A stretch of 64,000 bases of DNA from Microcoleus sp036704825 (GTDB lineage: Bacteria; Cyanobacteriota; Cyanobacteriia; Cyanobacteriales; Microcoleaceae). The position numbers and the translations under genes were made by a program. The notes beneath the pieces were generated by a model. The model was given only the letters and a program-made list of their open reading frames with translations. It did no database searches and was not told the origin of the DNA. Where the stretch lies: the NCBI GenBank assembly GCA_036704825.1, contig JAUBSN010000024.1:26838-90837 (forward strand), in the 5' to 3' direction. Position 1 is the first letter of the stretch. Each line of letters opens with the position of its first letter. Below are positions 1 through 9,869 of the stretch, in pieces.

Positions 1-1579
1 ATTCTGCTAGCGGGTATCCGGCTTCAATCGCGGTAAATAGCTTTTGTCGGTCGAGTTGCCAGACGACATCTGAAACTTTTTTAGTATAAAGATCGAGGAC
101 GATCGCATCTGATGTCGCAATGCCTTCTCCTGCTACAACAATATCTAAATTGGGCAGTACGCGGAGTGTTTGACGGAACTCAATTGCTGGCGGGGTGTAA
201 TTGTTAGTCAATCCCAAACAGTAAGCCCCCAAAGCTGTCAGGCGAAAAGATATTAAGCCGTCGTAGCGGCTGAGAAATCTCAAATCGTCCGTTCCCCAAA
301 GATCGTCAAAATCGCTGGGTACGAGGGACGGATCGGCATAGGCAACATCAATTATTCCCAGGGTAGCAACATACTCAAACAACAGGCAGCGCATATATCT
401 TTCTTGCAGGATATGCCAATCGTGACTGCCGGAATATCCTAAGTTACCGTATCCAAATTCAGAAATATAGAGATTGTCGGGATCGCGCGTTACTTCAAAC
501 CGATTGCCCGTTGCCAACATATACCTGCTAAATTCGCTAAACAGAATCCATTTACCGACAGGACATTCTGCTAGCTTTGAGGCGATCGCCTCTCTCCGCC
601 CCGCCACCGCTGTCATGCCGCGCGCGCCCTTGCCGGTTTGTCCTTTAATTGCATCAATGCGGCGAAATTCATCAAAAGTGTTTGTTTTTAACCAGCGCTT
701 CCATGCTGTCTGCAATCCTTTGGCAGGTGATTCTTGCAAAGCTTTCTGTCCCGCTTTGGTCAAAACTAGCTTTTTGCCCGATTGTTCTGCGAATTTGCTC
801 GCTTGGGCGATCGCGGCCCAAGCAAAGGATTTGATGTTACCAACCTCGTAGAATATATCGCCCTTTTCCAAGGTAGCTTGGCGCTGTTCGTCGTTATAAA
901 AATCACCCCCTTGCAATACAGCGGCGATCGCTTTGAGAGTTGCGGCACCAGGTAATGCGGTTTTCTCGCTAACGGCAACTTTGCCCGACTGAATCAGACG
1001 CAAAACTGCTTCCAAATCCTTTGGGGCTGCCCGTTCCATTTCAAAAATTGTCAAAGGAAGTTCGTACTCTGATACCTCTTTTTTAGATGTACGATAGTTA
1101 TATTTTTCTACACGAACCATAAATTTTTCTGGCAGTACATCGCCAACCAGATTTAAGGAAGTTGCTTGAGGTTTGGGTACAAACTTCCGCAATTTTTCTT
1201 CTAGATCGTAGGGTATCGCACTGCCGTAGAAGAACAAGCACAGTAGGGATGGTTCTCGGTTGTATCCATAGCGATCGCTTGTTCCCCAGTTTGGTTCTTG
1301 TCCGTATTTCGCCACAAATACATCGGCATCATAGCCACCACCTGACCCATGTATAACTTCCGCTACGGCCGCTTTTTGCAAATCGTCTAATTGCGCCCAA
1401 ACTTGCTTGAGTTTTTGTCCCTGCATTTGCTCTTTAATCCCGGCAACCAGGTCAGCTTTGCGGGTTAATTTGCGATCGCCCGACAACAGTGCATTCAGCT
1501 TTTTTAAATCTTCAACAATTATTCCTTCGAGTGCCTCTTGGAGGTTAGGAACATCATCTAGGGTTTGGTAACGCGGCAT
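1..1579 (-). CDS. Helicase-associated-like protein, C-terminus cut by the window edge
   Basis: An open frame runs from an ATG at 1579 (MPRYQTLDDV) leftward to the window edge with no stop, giving about 526 residues of an incomplete protein. The last visible part (LRVLPNLDIVVAGEG, then LYTKKVSDVVWQLDRQKLF and an EAGYPLAE ending) resembles the Helicase_C_3 / XPB-Ssl2 N-terminal-like domain, known from proteins that sit next to or inside helicases. No Walker motifs lie in the visible part, so enzymatic activity is not shown. Several HIP1 sites inside the gene suggest long residence in a cyanobacterial genome. The family assignment rests on recognition of the C-terminal pattern and is moderate; the coding call is strong. 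Confidence 0.7.
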   Translation of the reverse strand, partial: MPRYQTLDDVPNLQEALEGIIVEDLKKLNALLSGDRKLTRKADLVAGIKEQMQGQKLKQVWAQLDDLQKAAVAEVIHGSGGGYDADVFVAKYGQEPNWGTSDRYGYNREPSLLCLFFYGSAIPYDLEEKLRKFVPKPQATSLNLVGDVLPEKFMVRVEKYNYRTSKKEVSEYELPLTIFEMERAAPKDLEAVLRLIQSGKVAVSEKTALPGAATLKAIAAVLQGGDFYNDEQRQATLEKGDIFYEVGNIKSFAWAAIAQASKFAEQSGKKLVLTKAGQKALQESPAKGLQTAWKRWLKTNTFDEFRRIDAIKGQTGKGARGMTAVAGRREAIASKLAECPVGKWILFSEFSRYMLATGNRFEVTRDPDNLYISEFGYGNLGYSGSHDWHILQERYMRCLLFEYVATLGIIDVAYADPSLVPSDFDDLWGTDDLRFLSRYDGLISFRLTALGAYCLGLTNNYTPPAIEFRQTLRVLPNLDIVVAGEGIATSDAIVLDLYTKKVSDVVWQLDRQKLFTAIEAGYPLAE

Positions 1580-1950
1580 AATTTTTGGCAATTCGCCTGC
1601 TGCAAAATTGTTTGTGCTACCAAATATAACAATTCTCTGGGATTGATAATTTTAATTTTTGTAACAAGATTCTAAAATATGGTTTATTATTGTCAAACAC
1701 GAAAATTTTATTAGATAAAGTATAGAAGTAGGCGATATAAACAAGTCGGAATTACACAACTATTCTTGCACAATTTCAGGTAAATAATCTTAAGTTAAGA
1801 TTTTAGCTTTGAGATTTAACTCGGAGTATGAGATAATTATTTATAATCGTGACTTGTGTTTTACTGAACCAGCCGGCGCGGTCAAACAGGAGTGGCAGTC
1901 AGTATTGTTTAAAAAAATTCCCAATTCCCAATCATCACCAACAAGGCGAT
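1580..1950. other. Intergenic region between divergent genes
   Basis: This AT-rich 371-bp spacer must hold the promoters of the leftward helicase-like gene and of aspA. A perfect palindrome with 8-bp arms (AATCTTAA and TTAAGATT around one G) lies at 1786-1802 and could be an operator or a weak hairpin. An upstream in-frame start for aspA exists at 1849, but it lacks family similarity. Confidence 0.4.
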
Positions 1951-3375
1951 ATGAGCGAACACCCAAGCATCAGCTACCGCACCGAAAGCGACTCGATGGG
2001 AGACAAACAAATCCCATCTAATGTCTATTATGGCATCCAAACTCTAAGGGCTATTGAAAATTTCCCGATCAGCGGCATTAAGCCTTTATCAACATACGTA
2101 GATGCTTGTGTTTTAATTAAAAAAGCAACGGCGATCGCCAATGGCGAACTCGGCTGCATTCCCCAAGACATCAGTCAAGCAATTGTCCAAGCAGCAGATG
2201 AAATCCTAGCGGGCAAATTGCGCGATCAATTTGTAGTTGATGTCTACCAAGCCGGCGCCGGAACTTCTCACCACATGAATGTTAATGAAGTTCTTGCAAA
2301 TCGCGCTTTGGAAATTATGGGCGAGGAAAAAGGCAACTACAAGCGCGTCAGTCCCAACGATCATGTAAACTACGGTCAATCGACAAATGATGTGATTCCG
2401 ACTGCGATTCGGATCGGCGGATTGTTGGCGTTAGAAAAGACTCTTTTTCCGGCTTTGTCGGATGCTGTAGTCGCCCTAGAAAACAAAGCAGAAGAATTCA
2501 AAGATATTGTTAAATCCGGCCGCACTCACCTGCAAGATGCCGTGCCGGTTCGACTCGGCGATACCTTCGGCGCTTGGGCGCAAATTCTCAGAGAACATAC
2601 CTTGAGAATTGACAGGGCATCCGATGATTTGACATCCCTGGGATTGGGGGGAAGTGCGGCCGGAACAGGGTTAAATACTCACCCTGAATACTGTCAAAAA
2701 GTTGCTGAAATTCTCTCAGAATTAATCGACCAACCCCTGAAACCAGCCAAGCATTTAATGGCTGCTATGCAGAGTATGGCACCGTTTGTAAATGTGTCCG
2801 GTGCACTGCGAAATCTCGCTCAAGATTGCGTTAAAATCTCCCACGACTTGCGTTTGATGGACTCCGGGCCGAAAACGGGTTTGAAAGAAATTCAACTGCC
2901 TCCCGTGCAACCTGGTTCGTCAATTATGCCGGGAAAATACAATCCTGTAATGGCAGAAATGACATCGATGGTTTGTTTTCAAGTTATGGGTTACGATAGC
3001 GCGATCGCCCTGGCGGCCCAAGCGGGACAATTAGAATTGAACGTGATGATGCCCCTGATCGCCTACAATCTGATTCACAGCATCGAAATTTTGGGCAATA
3101 CCATCAGCGCCCTGACTGCACAATGCGTCGCCAAAATTGAAGCTAAGGGCGATCGGTGTCTTGCTTACGCTGAAGGCAGTCTCGCCCTCGTTACCGCCCT
3201 CAACACTCACATCGGCTATCTCAACGCCGCCGCTGTCGCCAAAGAATCCCTAGAAACTGGCAAATCTTTGCGGCAAATTGTGCTAGAAAGGGGTTTAATG
3301 ACTGCAGAAGACTTGGCAAAAGTTCTAGATTTAGAGAAAATGAGTGCGATGCCGACATCTTCTGCTAACGTTTAG
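1951..3375 (+). CDS. aspA: Aspartate ammonia-lyase (aspartase)
   Basis: This gene encodes a cytosolic tetrameric lyase of the fumarase/aspartase superfamily that converts L-aspartate to fumarate and ammonia. The product is 474 residues, the normal length. Family signatures are clear: QSTNDVIPT at residues 143-151, SGRTHLQDAVP at 189-199 and the catalytic-loop signature GSSIMPGKYNP at 322-332. The frame is open from 1849, but the ATG at 1951 is chosen because AAGG precedes it at good spacing and the extra 34 residues look unlike the family. Fumarase C is the main alternative, but the motif context and the size fit aspartase better. A strong hairpin follows at 3479-3522. Confidence 0.9.
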   Translation: MSEHPSISYRTESDSMGDKQIPSNVYYGIQTLRAIENFPISGIKPLSTYVDACVLIKKATAIANGELGCIPQDISQAIVQAADEILAGKLRDQFVVDVYQAGAGTSHHMNVNEVLANRALEIMGEEKGNYKRVSPNDHVNYGQSTNDVIPTAIRIGGLLALEKTLFPALSDAVVALENKAEEFKDIVKSGRTHLQDAVPVRLGDTFGAWAQILREHTLRIDRASDDLTSLGLGGSAAGTGLNTHPEYCQKVAEILSELIDQPLKPAKHLMAAMQSMAPFVNVSGALRNLAQDCVKISHDLRLMDSGPKTGLKEIQLPPVQPGSSIMPGKYNPVMAEMTSMVCFQVMGYDSAIALAAQAGQLELNVMMPLIAYNLIHSIEILGNTISALTAQCVAKIEAKGDRCLAYAEGSLALVTALNTHIGYLNAAAVAKESLETGKSLRQIVLERGLMTAEDLAKVLDLEKMSAMPTSSANV

Positions 3376-3478
3376 GATCTTGCAGTTATCAGCTAGAAAC
3401 TAGAAGGCTGAACTCGATTTAATTCTGCCTTCTGTCTTCTGAGTTCTGCCTAAGCCCTGTCACAGGTTAAAGTTAAAC

Positions 3479-3522
3479 AATTCAGAATTCAAAGTTTTTA
3501 CATTTAATTCTGAATTTTTTTA
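3479..3522 (+). terminator. Rho-independent terminator after aspA
   Basis: A perfect inverted repeat (AATTCAGAATT at 3479-3489 and AATTCTGAATT at 3506-3516) is followed at once by a T-run. It lies 103 bp downstream of the aspA stop and just upstream of the next small gene. Confidence 0.75.
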
Positions 3523-3548
3523 TCCTCTAAAGTTTGGGAGCAAGATTT

Positions 3549-3875
3549 ATGCGCGCAGGTTCTTTTGCAAAATTAACTCAAGATAAAGAGAACACGACTC
3601 AAGTGACATTTCATTATGTGGAAGGTCACGCAGAAACATTTACTATTCCGATGCCTGCACAAGAATTCCAAGAAGAAGTGCTGAATTTGTTAAATCAATC
3701 TTGGTTGACTTTCCATTTAGCAGATCAAACGGTTTTTATCTGCACTGCCAGAGTGGTAAAAGTAGAAATAAAACCCGCTATCCCTGAACTGCAAGGTCAA
3801 GGAATATTTTCTAACTCCCTGCGAGTTAGTACGATGCAGCGGGCTGCTGTTGGTAGATTGCCGATGAATAGTTAG
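3549..3875 (+). CDS. Small conserved-looking protein of unknown function
   Basis: This encodes 108 residues. The ATG at 3549 is preferred to the TTG at 3534 because GGGAG at 3536-3540 is a good ribosome binding site 8 bases upstream. The product starts MRAGSFAKLTQDK and is soluble, without signal peptide, membrane segment or recognised catalytic motif. Its middle (HYVEGHAETFTIPMPAQEFQEEVLNLL) has alternating polar and hydrophobic residues consistent with a small alpha/beta fold. It stands alone after a terminator, so it is probably transcribed from its own promoter. I do not recognise the family. Confidence 0.65.
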   Translation: MRAGSFAKLTQDKENTTQVTFHYVEGHAETFTIPMPAQEFQEEVLNLLNQSWLTFHLADQTVFICTARVVKVEIKPAIPELQGQGIFSNSLRVSTMQRAAVGRLPMNS

Positions 3876-4000
3876 GTTTCATTTGTATTGAGATGATTCT
3901 TAGTAGCGCAGGCGCAGATCACCATGCTTAGGGTGTTCCGTGCCTGCGTTACATTCAGATTATTCCCGATCGATAACCAATTACCAATTAATTCATAATT

Positions 4001-4963
4001 ATGTCTGCTGTTAGTTTAATTCGTGCCAATTCATACGATCGCCAAATCTTGCAAACCTCTTTAGAAAGTTTGCTGGCACCCTTGGGCGGAATCTCGGCTT
4101 TTGTCAAATCGGGCGATCGGGTTTTACTCAAACCCAATCTCCTGACAGGTTCTCGCCCTACCAAAGAATGCGTCACCCGCCCGGAATTGGTTTACTGCGT
4201 GGCTAAAATGGTCGTGGAAGCGGGAGGAAAACCCTTTTTAGGTGACAGTCCAGCTTTTGGTAGCGCAATGGGTGTAGCCAAAGCCAACGGTTATTTGCCG
4301 CTGTTGGAAGAACTGAATTTGCCAGTAGTTGAGTTTCAAGGAAAACGCTACCAAACTGTCAGCGAAGATTTCAATCATCTGCGAATTTGCAAAGAAGCAA
4401 TGGAAGCCGATGTAGTGATTAATTTACCCAAACTCAAATCTCACGTTCAATTAACCGTGACAATGGGCGTGAAAAATTTGTTCGGCTGCGTCCCCGGCAA
4501 AATGAAGGCTTGGTGGCACATGGAAGCCGGGAAAGATAGCGCCAGATTCGGTGAAATGCTGGTAGAAACTGCCCGGGCCATTAACCCAAATTTGACGATT
4601 TTGGATGGCATTATCGGTCACGAAGGTAACGGGCCAAGCGGCGGCGAACCTAAGTTTTTGGGAATTTTGGCCGCGTCTGATGATGTGTTTGCCTTGGACA
4701 GAACTTTAGTTGAAATTATTAATGCCGATCCGGCGGCGGTTCCGACTGTAGCTGCGGCGGTGAGATTGGGACTTTGCTCGTCGAATTTAGAGGCGATCGA
4801 TTTTCCGCTTTTGCAACCGGAAACTCTCAAGGTTTTGGATTGGAAGTTGCCGGAAAGCATGATGCCAATTGACTTTGGTATGCCCCGCGTGGTGAAGTCG
4901 GCTTTCAAGCACCTTTATATCCGGTTTATTAAAGAAAAGTTCAGCATCAAGGCTTCGCATTAG
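4001..4963 (+). CDS. DUF362 domain-containing protein
   Basis: The product is 320 residues and matches the DUF362 family: the N-terminal GDRVLLKPNLLTG segment, GDSPAFGSA, then the central NLPKLKSHVQLTVTMGVKNLFGC stretch and GGEPKFLGILAASDD. Some relatives carry a 4Fe-4S ferredoxin domain; no Cys-x2-Cys cluster motif is visible here, so this is the short form. The biochemical role of the family is not firmly established. No clear ribosome binding site precedes the ATG. An intergenic stretch of repeated ATTACCAATTA-type words lies just upstream. Confidence 0.85.
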   Translation: MSAVSLIRANSYDRQILQTSLESLLAPLGGISAFVKSGDRVLLKPNLLTGSRPTKECVTRPELVYCVAKMVVEAGGKPFLGDSPAFGSAMGVAKANGYLPLLEELNLPVVEFQGKRYQTVSEDFNHLRICKEAMEADVVINLPKLKSHVQLTVTMGVKNLFGCVPGKMKAWWHMEAGKDSARFGEMLVETARAINPNLTILDGIIGHEGNGPSGGEPKFLGILAASDDVFALDRTLVEIINADPAAVPTVAAAVRLGLCSSNLEAIDFPLLQPETLKVLDWKLPESMMPIDFGMPRVVKSAFKHLYIRFIKEKFSIKASH

Positions 4964-5544
4964 CCAAGAGAGAAGGGGTAAAATTTCTTTTTTTATTCCT
5001 TCTCCTTTACCTTGTTAATTGTAAATAAATATAATTAATATCTTACCAAAGATGTATTTCTATAAAGTTTTAATAAGTGTTATTATAAATCGATAGTTGA
5101 AATCATTGGTTTCGGCCTATTCGGAACTCGCGCTCATTCTTGCTAGCTAGAAAAAGTTGCATAATTATGCTTAAGTATTTATACTTAAAAAAGCCGTTGT
5201 TTTAACCAAATTCACCATAAAATTGGCCTCATCTTTATAATTGACGAGAATTTATAAAGATTCAGTAAAGCTGGGAAAGGACTATTGACACTTATACGTA
5301 GATCGGAGATGATTGCGACATATCAAATAGACCTCGCTTTAAATAATAAAGGTCTAATCCAGTTGCTGAATCAATCTTAAGTATTAGATATCTCCGAAAC
5401 AGAGTCTGAAATGCTTCTCGTATCAGGCGGCACAATTTCAATTCGGTAGATGTCTGTTATATAGATCGCTCAACAGCCCTGCCAAGTACAGCAAAGATTC
5501 ACTACCGCATCAGTCAAAACTTAAAACCAGGAACTATCTACCCT
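4964..5544. other. Intergenic region before the polysaccharide locus
   Basis: This 581-bp AT-rich spacer has no credible ORF. It holds a hairpin around 5171-5195 (TTAAGTAT / ATACTTAA) and an AGACCT...AGGTCT inverted repeat near 5330-5354. It probably contains the promoter of the following glycosyltransferase gene. No MITE structure was seen here. Confidence 0.4.
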
Positions 5545-6804
5545 ATGCTTACTAACAACAATCTGACAATCTTACAGCCCCTCAAAGCTAAGCTTTTGCC
5601 AAACGGTGAAGTTTTACTCACCCGCAAATTGATTGAAGCAGTTGGTGAGTTAGCCAAGTATTGGTCGGGTTCCATTACGGTGATGATTGAAGAAACGAAA
5701 CAAGACAGCGACCAGATAGATTCAAAAATATTCAAACTTGATGAATTGCCATTCAAACTTGAAATAATTTGTTTTGACCAAATTACCCCAGCGTTACTAC
5801 ATCAGCATCAGAGTTCGCTGGTATTGGCAGCCCCGGAATACAGACAGAACCATATCAGTAAAGTGTGTCAAATAGCGGGAGTACCGTGTATTTACGTTTC
5901 TGAATACAGTCTGAAAACTCGCAAACAGATCGTGAATGTGAGTACGAGAAATCCCTTGATCCGCTTGCGGAGACTAATCTGGACTTACAGTCAGGAATAC
6001 AAGCAGCGCAAGGCGATCGCAATGGCAGAGGGATTGCAGTGCAACGGCACCCCTACCTACCAAGAATACAAGCAGCTCAATCGCAACCCCCTGTTTTTCT
6101 TGGACACGCGGATTAGAGAGGGTATGTTAGCAACAGAAGCTGACATTGAACGGCGCACTGAAAACCGCTCTCAAGATATGCCTCTCCGGCTAGTATTCTC
6201 CGGTCGTTTGATTAAGATGAAAGGAGCAGATCATTTACTTGAGGTAGCTAAAGAACTCAAACAACTGAAGGTGAACTTTGAAATGTTCATCAGTGGTGTT
6301 GGTGAGTTAGAAGAGATGATGCACCAGCAAATAGCTGCCTATCAACTTAATGATTGCGTGAAAATGCTCGGAGTGCCTGACTTTAAAACAGAGTTTTTCC
6401 CCTTTGTGAAGAACAATATTGATTTGTTTGTTTGCTGTCACCGGCAGGGCGATCCTTCTTGTACTTACATAGAAACTATGGCTGCTGGCGTGCCAATTAT
6501 TGGATATGCTAACGAAGCATTCCAGGGAATTACACAAATGTCTGAGGCAGGATGGGTAGTGCCAATGAATCAGCCCAAACAGATGGCGAAGAAAATTGCA
6601 GAACTCAGCCACAACCGGGAAGAAATTAAATCGATGTCGTTCAAGTCGCTGAAGTTTGCTCAACAGCACACATTTGAGAAGACTTTTCAAGCTCGGGTAA
6701 AACATATGCAGGCTATTGCCTACTCAACCCGGCCTACCCCAGTCGCCGACAGTGAAGTATGTGATGTTCAAGATATGGTTTTGGCGTACAATCCACTGCC
6801 TTAA
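5545..6804 (+). CDS. Glycosyltransferase family 4 (GT-B fold)
   Basis: This is a 419-residue retaining GT-B transferase. The C-terminal Glycos_transf_1 domain begins near residue 212 with LVFSGRLIKMKGADHLLEVA and continues through the nucleotide-sugar binding half, ending in DPSCTYIETMAAGVPIIGY, the E-x7-E-like region of the family. The N-terminal half is less conserved, as expected for acceptor recognition. It is the first gene of the polysaccharide locus and is transcribed alone. AGGA lies rather far (about 12 bases) from the ATG. The sugar donor cannot be read from sequence. Confidence 0.88.
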   Translation: MLTNNNLTILQPLKAKLLPNGEVLLTRKLIEAVGELAKYWSGSITVMIEETKQDSDQIDSKIFKLDELPFKLEIICFDQITPALLHQHQSSLVLAAPEYRQNHISKVCQIAGVPCIYVSEYSLKTRKQIVNVSTRNPLIRLRRLIWTYSQEYKQRKAIAMAEGLQCNGTPTYQEYKQLNRNPLFFLDTRIREGMLATEADIERRTENRSQDMPLRLVFSGRLIKMKGADHLLEVAKELKQLKVNFEMFISGVGELEEMMHQQIAAYQLNDCVKMLGVPDFKTEFFPFVKNNIDLFVCCHRQGDPSCTYIETMAAGVPIIGYANEAFQGITQMSEAGWVVPMNQPKQMAKKIAELSHNREEIKSMSFKSLKFAQQHTFEKTFQARVKHMQAIAYSTRPTPVADSEVCDVQDMVLAYNPLP

Positions 6805-7486
6805 GAATCCTTCTGCCTGTGATTGAGACAGGTTTCATTAAGGTAGGCACTGAAATCGGAGGTCTTGTAAAGGCAATGGTTGAGGTGAGCGATCGCCCTT
6901 AGATTGAAATGTTTTTTTCCAACTTAACAGCATCCAACTCGACTGGGCGATCGCACTTCTTCCATAGGTTCTCAAGTCTCCTTTAACGGGTTACATTTTC
7001 TTGGCAACTACCAGAACCGACAGCAACTCTCAACCATCGAGCGACCAACTTATTTTCCTTACCAGCGGAACTGGCAAAATTAACAGGGGTTTTAGTTAAA
7101 ATCTTGTGCAATCAACTGCTTCATTATTTAGATACAAATGCACAAAGGCTTTTATGAGTATCACGGCCTAGAAGCCTACCCTGTTTCTCACTTAATGTAT
7201 TCTTGAATTATTTTTGAATAATTGACGGCAGAAAAACTTCCTCACAGCCCGCTCGCGGAACGCGGAGTTTTTTCTCAAAAGTGACAAAGCCAGTTAAATG
7301 CGTTAGCTTAAATTCGATGTTACCTGAAAACCACACCTGAGCTATTGTATTCCCAAAACTTCATAAGTTTTAGGCATTCATCTGCTGTATCTGGGATTCC
7401 GCAATTATCACGGGTACATAACATCCCGGATTAATCCAACATGAGTGGTTATTAGTACATCAAGTTCCTAAGTAAGGAAAACTAAA
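6805..7486. other. Intergenic region, no gene seen
   Basis: These 682 bp separate a glycosyltransferase and a methyltransferase gene on the same strand. No credible ORF or RNA gene was found. HIP1 sites occur near 6890 and 6945. The spacer is long for an operon, so the methyltransferase likely has its own promoter. Confidence 0.4.
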
Positions 7487-8482
7487 ATGCAAAGTCAGAC
7501 GTGCTTAAACTCTACCGTCATCTGCCCGATATCGGGACAGAGTATGAAACCGTGGCTATTCATACCCGGTGATTGGCGCAGACCTGGAAACAAAGAGTCA
7601 TTTCAATTGTACTGGTGCGAAAAGTCACAACTTGGATGCATTCATCCTCTACCCGAACTCAACAAAATCGCCAGCTTCTACGACATTGATGAGTATTATA
7701 CTCATCATATAGACTTTACAGGCTTCCTATCTGCCTCTTCTATTTCCTTCTTCGATAAATTGCGTACCCATCTAGCTTGGCGTTTCGATCGCGGAGTAGA
7801 TGTCACGAGTAAATGGTGGAAGCAAGAGTTCGGGACTGCTTCCACCTCGATCTTAGAAATTGGTTGCGCCCACGGGCACCTGCTGCAAGAACTGCAAGCA
7901 GAGGGTCACAAAGTATGGGGCGTAGAACCCGATCGACAAGCTTTAGTTTTGGCCCAGCAGCGAGGTCTTAATGTATTTTACGGTACTGCTGAATCTTTGC
8001 CCCCAGAAGTCCAGTCTAGACAGTACGACAGTATTGTGATGAACCACGTACTCGAACATACCAGAGATCCTTTACTTGCACTCCGCAATGCCATGGAGTT
8101 GCTCGTGGATGGCGGCAAATTGGTGATGGAAGTACCTAATAACTCTTGTATTGGGCTGAAGTCATCAGGGATTGCATGGATGCATCTAGATGTACCAAGG
8201 CATTTGTATTTCTTCACACCGCAGAGCTTTCGCGCTATCTGTGAAAAAGTAGGATTTGAGATAATTTCAACCCAGTTTAATGGCTACTATCGCCAATTTG
8301 ACAACACTTGGATCAATGATGAAAGAAAAATTTTCAGTGTGTTCGATTCAATAGGATCTCATCAGATAGTAAAGCCCCAAGAAAACAGTAAAGTCCAAGC
8401 TTGGAAGCTACTGCTGAAAACAATTTTTGCTGCTGATGAAAACAAGTACGATTCGATCCGGATTGTGGCACAAAAGCCATAG
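7487..8482 (+). CDS. Class I SAM-dependent methyltransferase
   Basis: This is a 331-residue Methyltransf_23-type protein. The SAM-binding motif I is ILEIGCAHGHL near residue 122, followed by an acidic residue after the second strand (VWGVEPD) and motif IV-like SIVMNHVLEHTRDPLLAL. The segment PRHLYFFTPQSFRAICEKVGFE is typical of methyltransferases in sugar and polysaccharide clusters. The N-terminal region has Cys-containing elements but no complete zinc motif. AAGGA lies 8 bases before the ATG. It plausibly methylates a sugar or lipid-linked intermediate; the substrate is inference from location. Confidence 0.85.
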   Translation: MQSQTCLNSTVICPISGQSMKPWLFIPGDWRRPGNKESFQLYWCEKSQLGCIHPLPELNKIASFYDIDEYYTHHIDFTGFLSASSISFFDKLRTHLAWRFDRGVDVTSKWWKQEFGTASTSILEIGCAHGHLLQELQAEGHKVWGVEPDRQALVLAQQRGLNVFYGTAESLPPEVQSRQYDSIVMNHVLEHTRDPLLALRNAMELLVDGGKLVMEVPNNSCIGLKSSGIAWMHLDVPRHLYFFTPQSFRAICEKVGFEIISTQFNGYYRQFDNTWINDERKIFSVFDSIGSHQIVKPQENSKVQAWKLLLKTIFAADENKYDSIRIVAQKP

Positions 8483-8728
8483 CAAGATCGAGGTAAGGGC
8501 AATAAACTTTTGGTTTGATTATCCGGTTTGGTTATACACTCACACAACTTTTGCGCTCCCCTGCGATCGTAGCCCATGCCAGGAGTACAGTCAAACCAAA
8601 TGCGACTGTTGACCCAGCAATCCACCTGACTCGATCGAGACTGACGCACAAACTTTGTATGTAAGGTGTGCAGTATGCAGCTTACCGCAAAGATCGTGTA
8701 AAAATTGTTTTCTTGCGTAATATCGTTT

Positions 8729-8834
8729 CCGGTTGCATCGGAATAATATATTTGGATCGTGTTAGTGGGAGCTCTTAAGCTTGCTACCCAAATCGCGAGT
8801 TCTTAAGCTCCCACTATAATTCGGATGCCACCGG
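8729..8834. repeat. Nested palindromic element, family C, copy 1
   Basis: The outer arms are CCGGTTGCATCGGAAT (8729-8744) and ATTCGGATGCCACCGG (8819-8834). Inside is a second inverted repeat, GTGGGAGCT...AGCTCCCAC, at about 8767-8816. The left arm matches the left arm of the element at 34784-34893 almost exactly, so this is a dispersed family. It lies in the intergenic region after the methyltransferase, only 6 bp from another repeat. Confidence 0.6.
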
Positions 8835-8840
8835 ATTTGA

Positions 8841-8948
8841 TACAGCAGATTGCAGGTTTATGAGGTACACGGGGCAATCCCATGCTCCATGCCCTGTTTG
8901 CCCCATGCCCATGCCAGACTGTAACTCATATTGCTAAAAACTGCTGTA
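8841..8948. mobile_element. MITE family B, copy 1 (TA-flanked)
   Basis: The element starts TACAGCAGATTGCAGG and ends CTGCTGTA, so the ends are inverted and each is bounded by TA. It shares its ends and about 28 bp of left arm with the element at 62417-62524. A TA boundary is what IS630/Tc1-type elements leave, which suggests that kind of helper transposase. Confidence 0.55.
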
Positions 8949-9062
8949 TAAATTTTATTGAATGTGCGATCGCAGAGGCACCTCAAAACGATTAATTACG
9001 ATGTGTTTGCTTTTTTACTTTTTTCTTGTGAGCACCCATAATTCACAAGAAACTTTTAAATT

Positions 9063-9869
9063 TCAACCATATAATACTTCTTCTACAGGCGGCGTGGCGT
9101 CTGCTGGATCGAACTGTTTAATTTTCAAAGCTTGTAGCAAAAACAGCCAGATATAAAGCGGATTCAAAAAAACATACCGCTGCCAGAGGCGCTTGGGTTC
9201 CTTAATCATCCGAAACAGCCATTCCAAACCTATCTTAGATAAAAACTCAGGAGATTTAGCCAAATTACCCGCATGAAAATCGTAAGCAGCACCTACAGCA
9301 ATCAGCGGCATTGATAACTCGTCGCGGTATTCGTATGCCCATACTTCTTGTCGCGGACACCCCAAGCCGACAAAAGTAATTGCTGCACCGCTGTTGCGAA
9401 TTTGCTGTGCAATTTCTTGTTTCTCTTGGGGCGAAACTTGCCTAAATTTAGAAGGCTGAGTGCCAGCAATAATTAACTTGGGAAAACGCTGGCAGAGATT
9501 GCGAGATAAAGCTTCCAGTACAGAAGCTTGAGATCCGTACAAATAGATAGGCAATCCTTCTTCTGCCGCACGTTCGCAGATTTGTAACATTGCATTCGGC
9601 CCGCAAACTCGATCGGGCAATTCCGTATGGTAGAGCCAATTTAACGCCCACCTGACCGGCTGTCCGTCTGGCAATACTAAGTCAATGTGATTAATCCGAT
9701 AACGATGAGTGCTGTCGAGAACCCCAGTCATTACCCCGTGAACCGCTAGAGCCGAAACAGACATTGGTTGTCCGGCGCTGGCTGCCGCAATAATTTTGCT
9801 AACAGCCGCTTCATAATTAACGGCATTTACTAATATGCCGAGTACATTCTTTTTCCCTTTATCAATCAT
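9063..9869 (-). CDS. WecG/TagA/CpsF family glycosyltransferase
   Basis: This encodes 268 residues of the GT26 family, which adds a sugar (ManNAcA or ManNAc in known members) to a lipid-linked GlcNAc in wall, capsule or exopolysaccharide assembly. Visible signatures are VLGILVNAV near the start, LPDGQPVRWA, ERAAEEGLPIYLYGS, and VGLGCPRQEVW. The start at 9869 (MIDKGKKNVLG) fits the family; GAGG lies upstream. A further in-frame ATG at 9908 has a stronger binding site, but the 13 extra residues come from a duplicated piece of the upstream gene. It is the last gene of a leftward operon. Confidence 0.88.
   Translation of the reverse strand: MIDKGKKNVLGILVNAVNYEAAVSKIIAAASAGQPMSVSALAVHGVMTGVLDSTHRYRINHIDLVLPDGQPVRWALNWLYHTELPDRVCGPNAMLQICERAAEEGLPIYLYGSQASVLEALSRNLCQRFPKLIIAGTQPSKFRQVSPQEKQEIAQQIRNSGAAITFVGLGCPRQEVWAYEYRDELSMPLIAVGAAYDFHAGNLAKSPEFLSKIGLEWLFRMIKEPKRLWQRYVFLNPLYIWLFLLQALKIKQFDPADATPPVEEVLYG

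Noticed and set aside
1849..1950. N-terminal extension of aspA
   Set aside because: The extra 34 residues lack family similarity and the ATG at 1951 has a better ribosome binding site.
4974..5012. Possible terminator after the DUF362 gene
   Set aside because: The purine- and pyrimidine-rich stretches look related but do not pair as reverse complements.
9448..9651. Short minus-strand ORF inside the WecG-like gene
   Set aside because: It is an out-of-frame shadow of the real gene.
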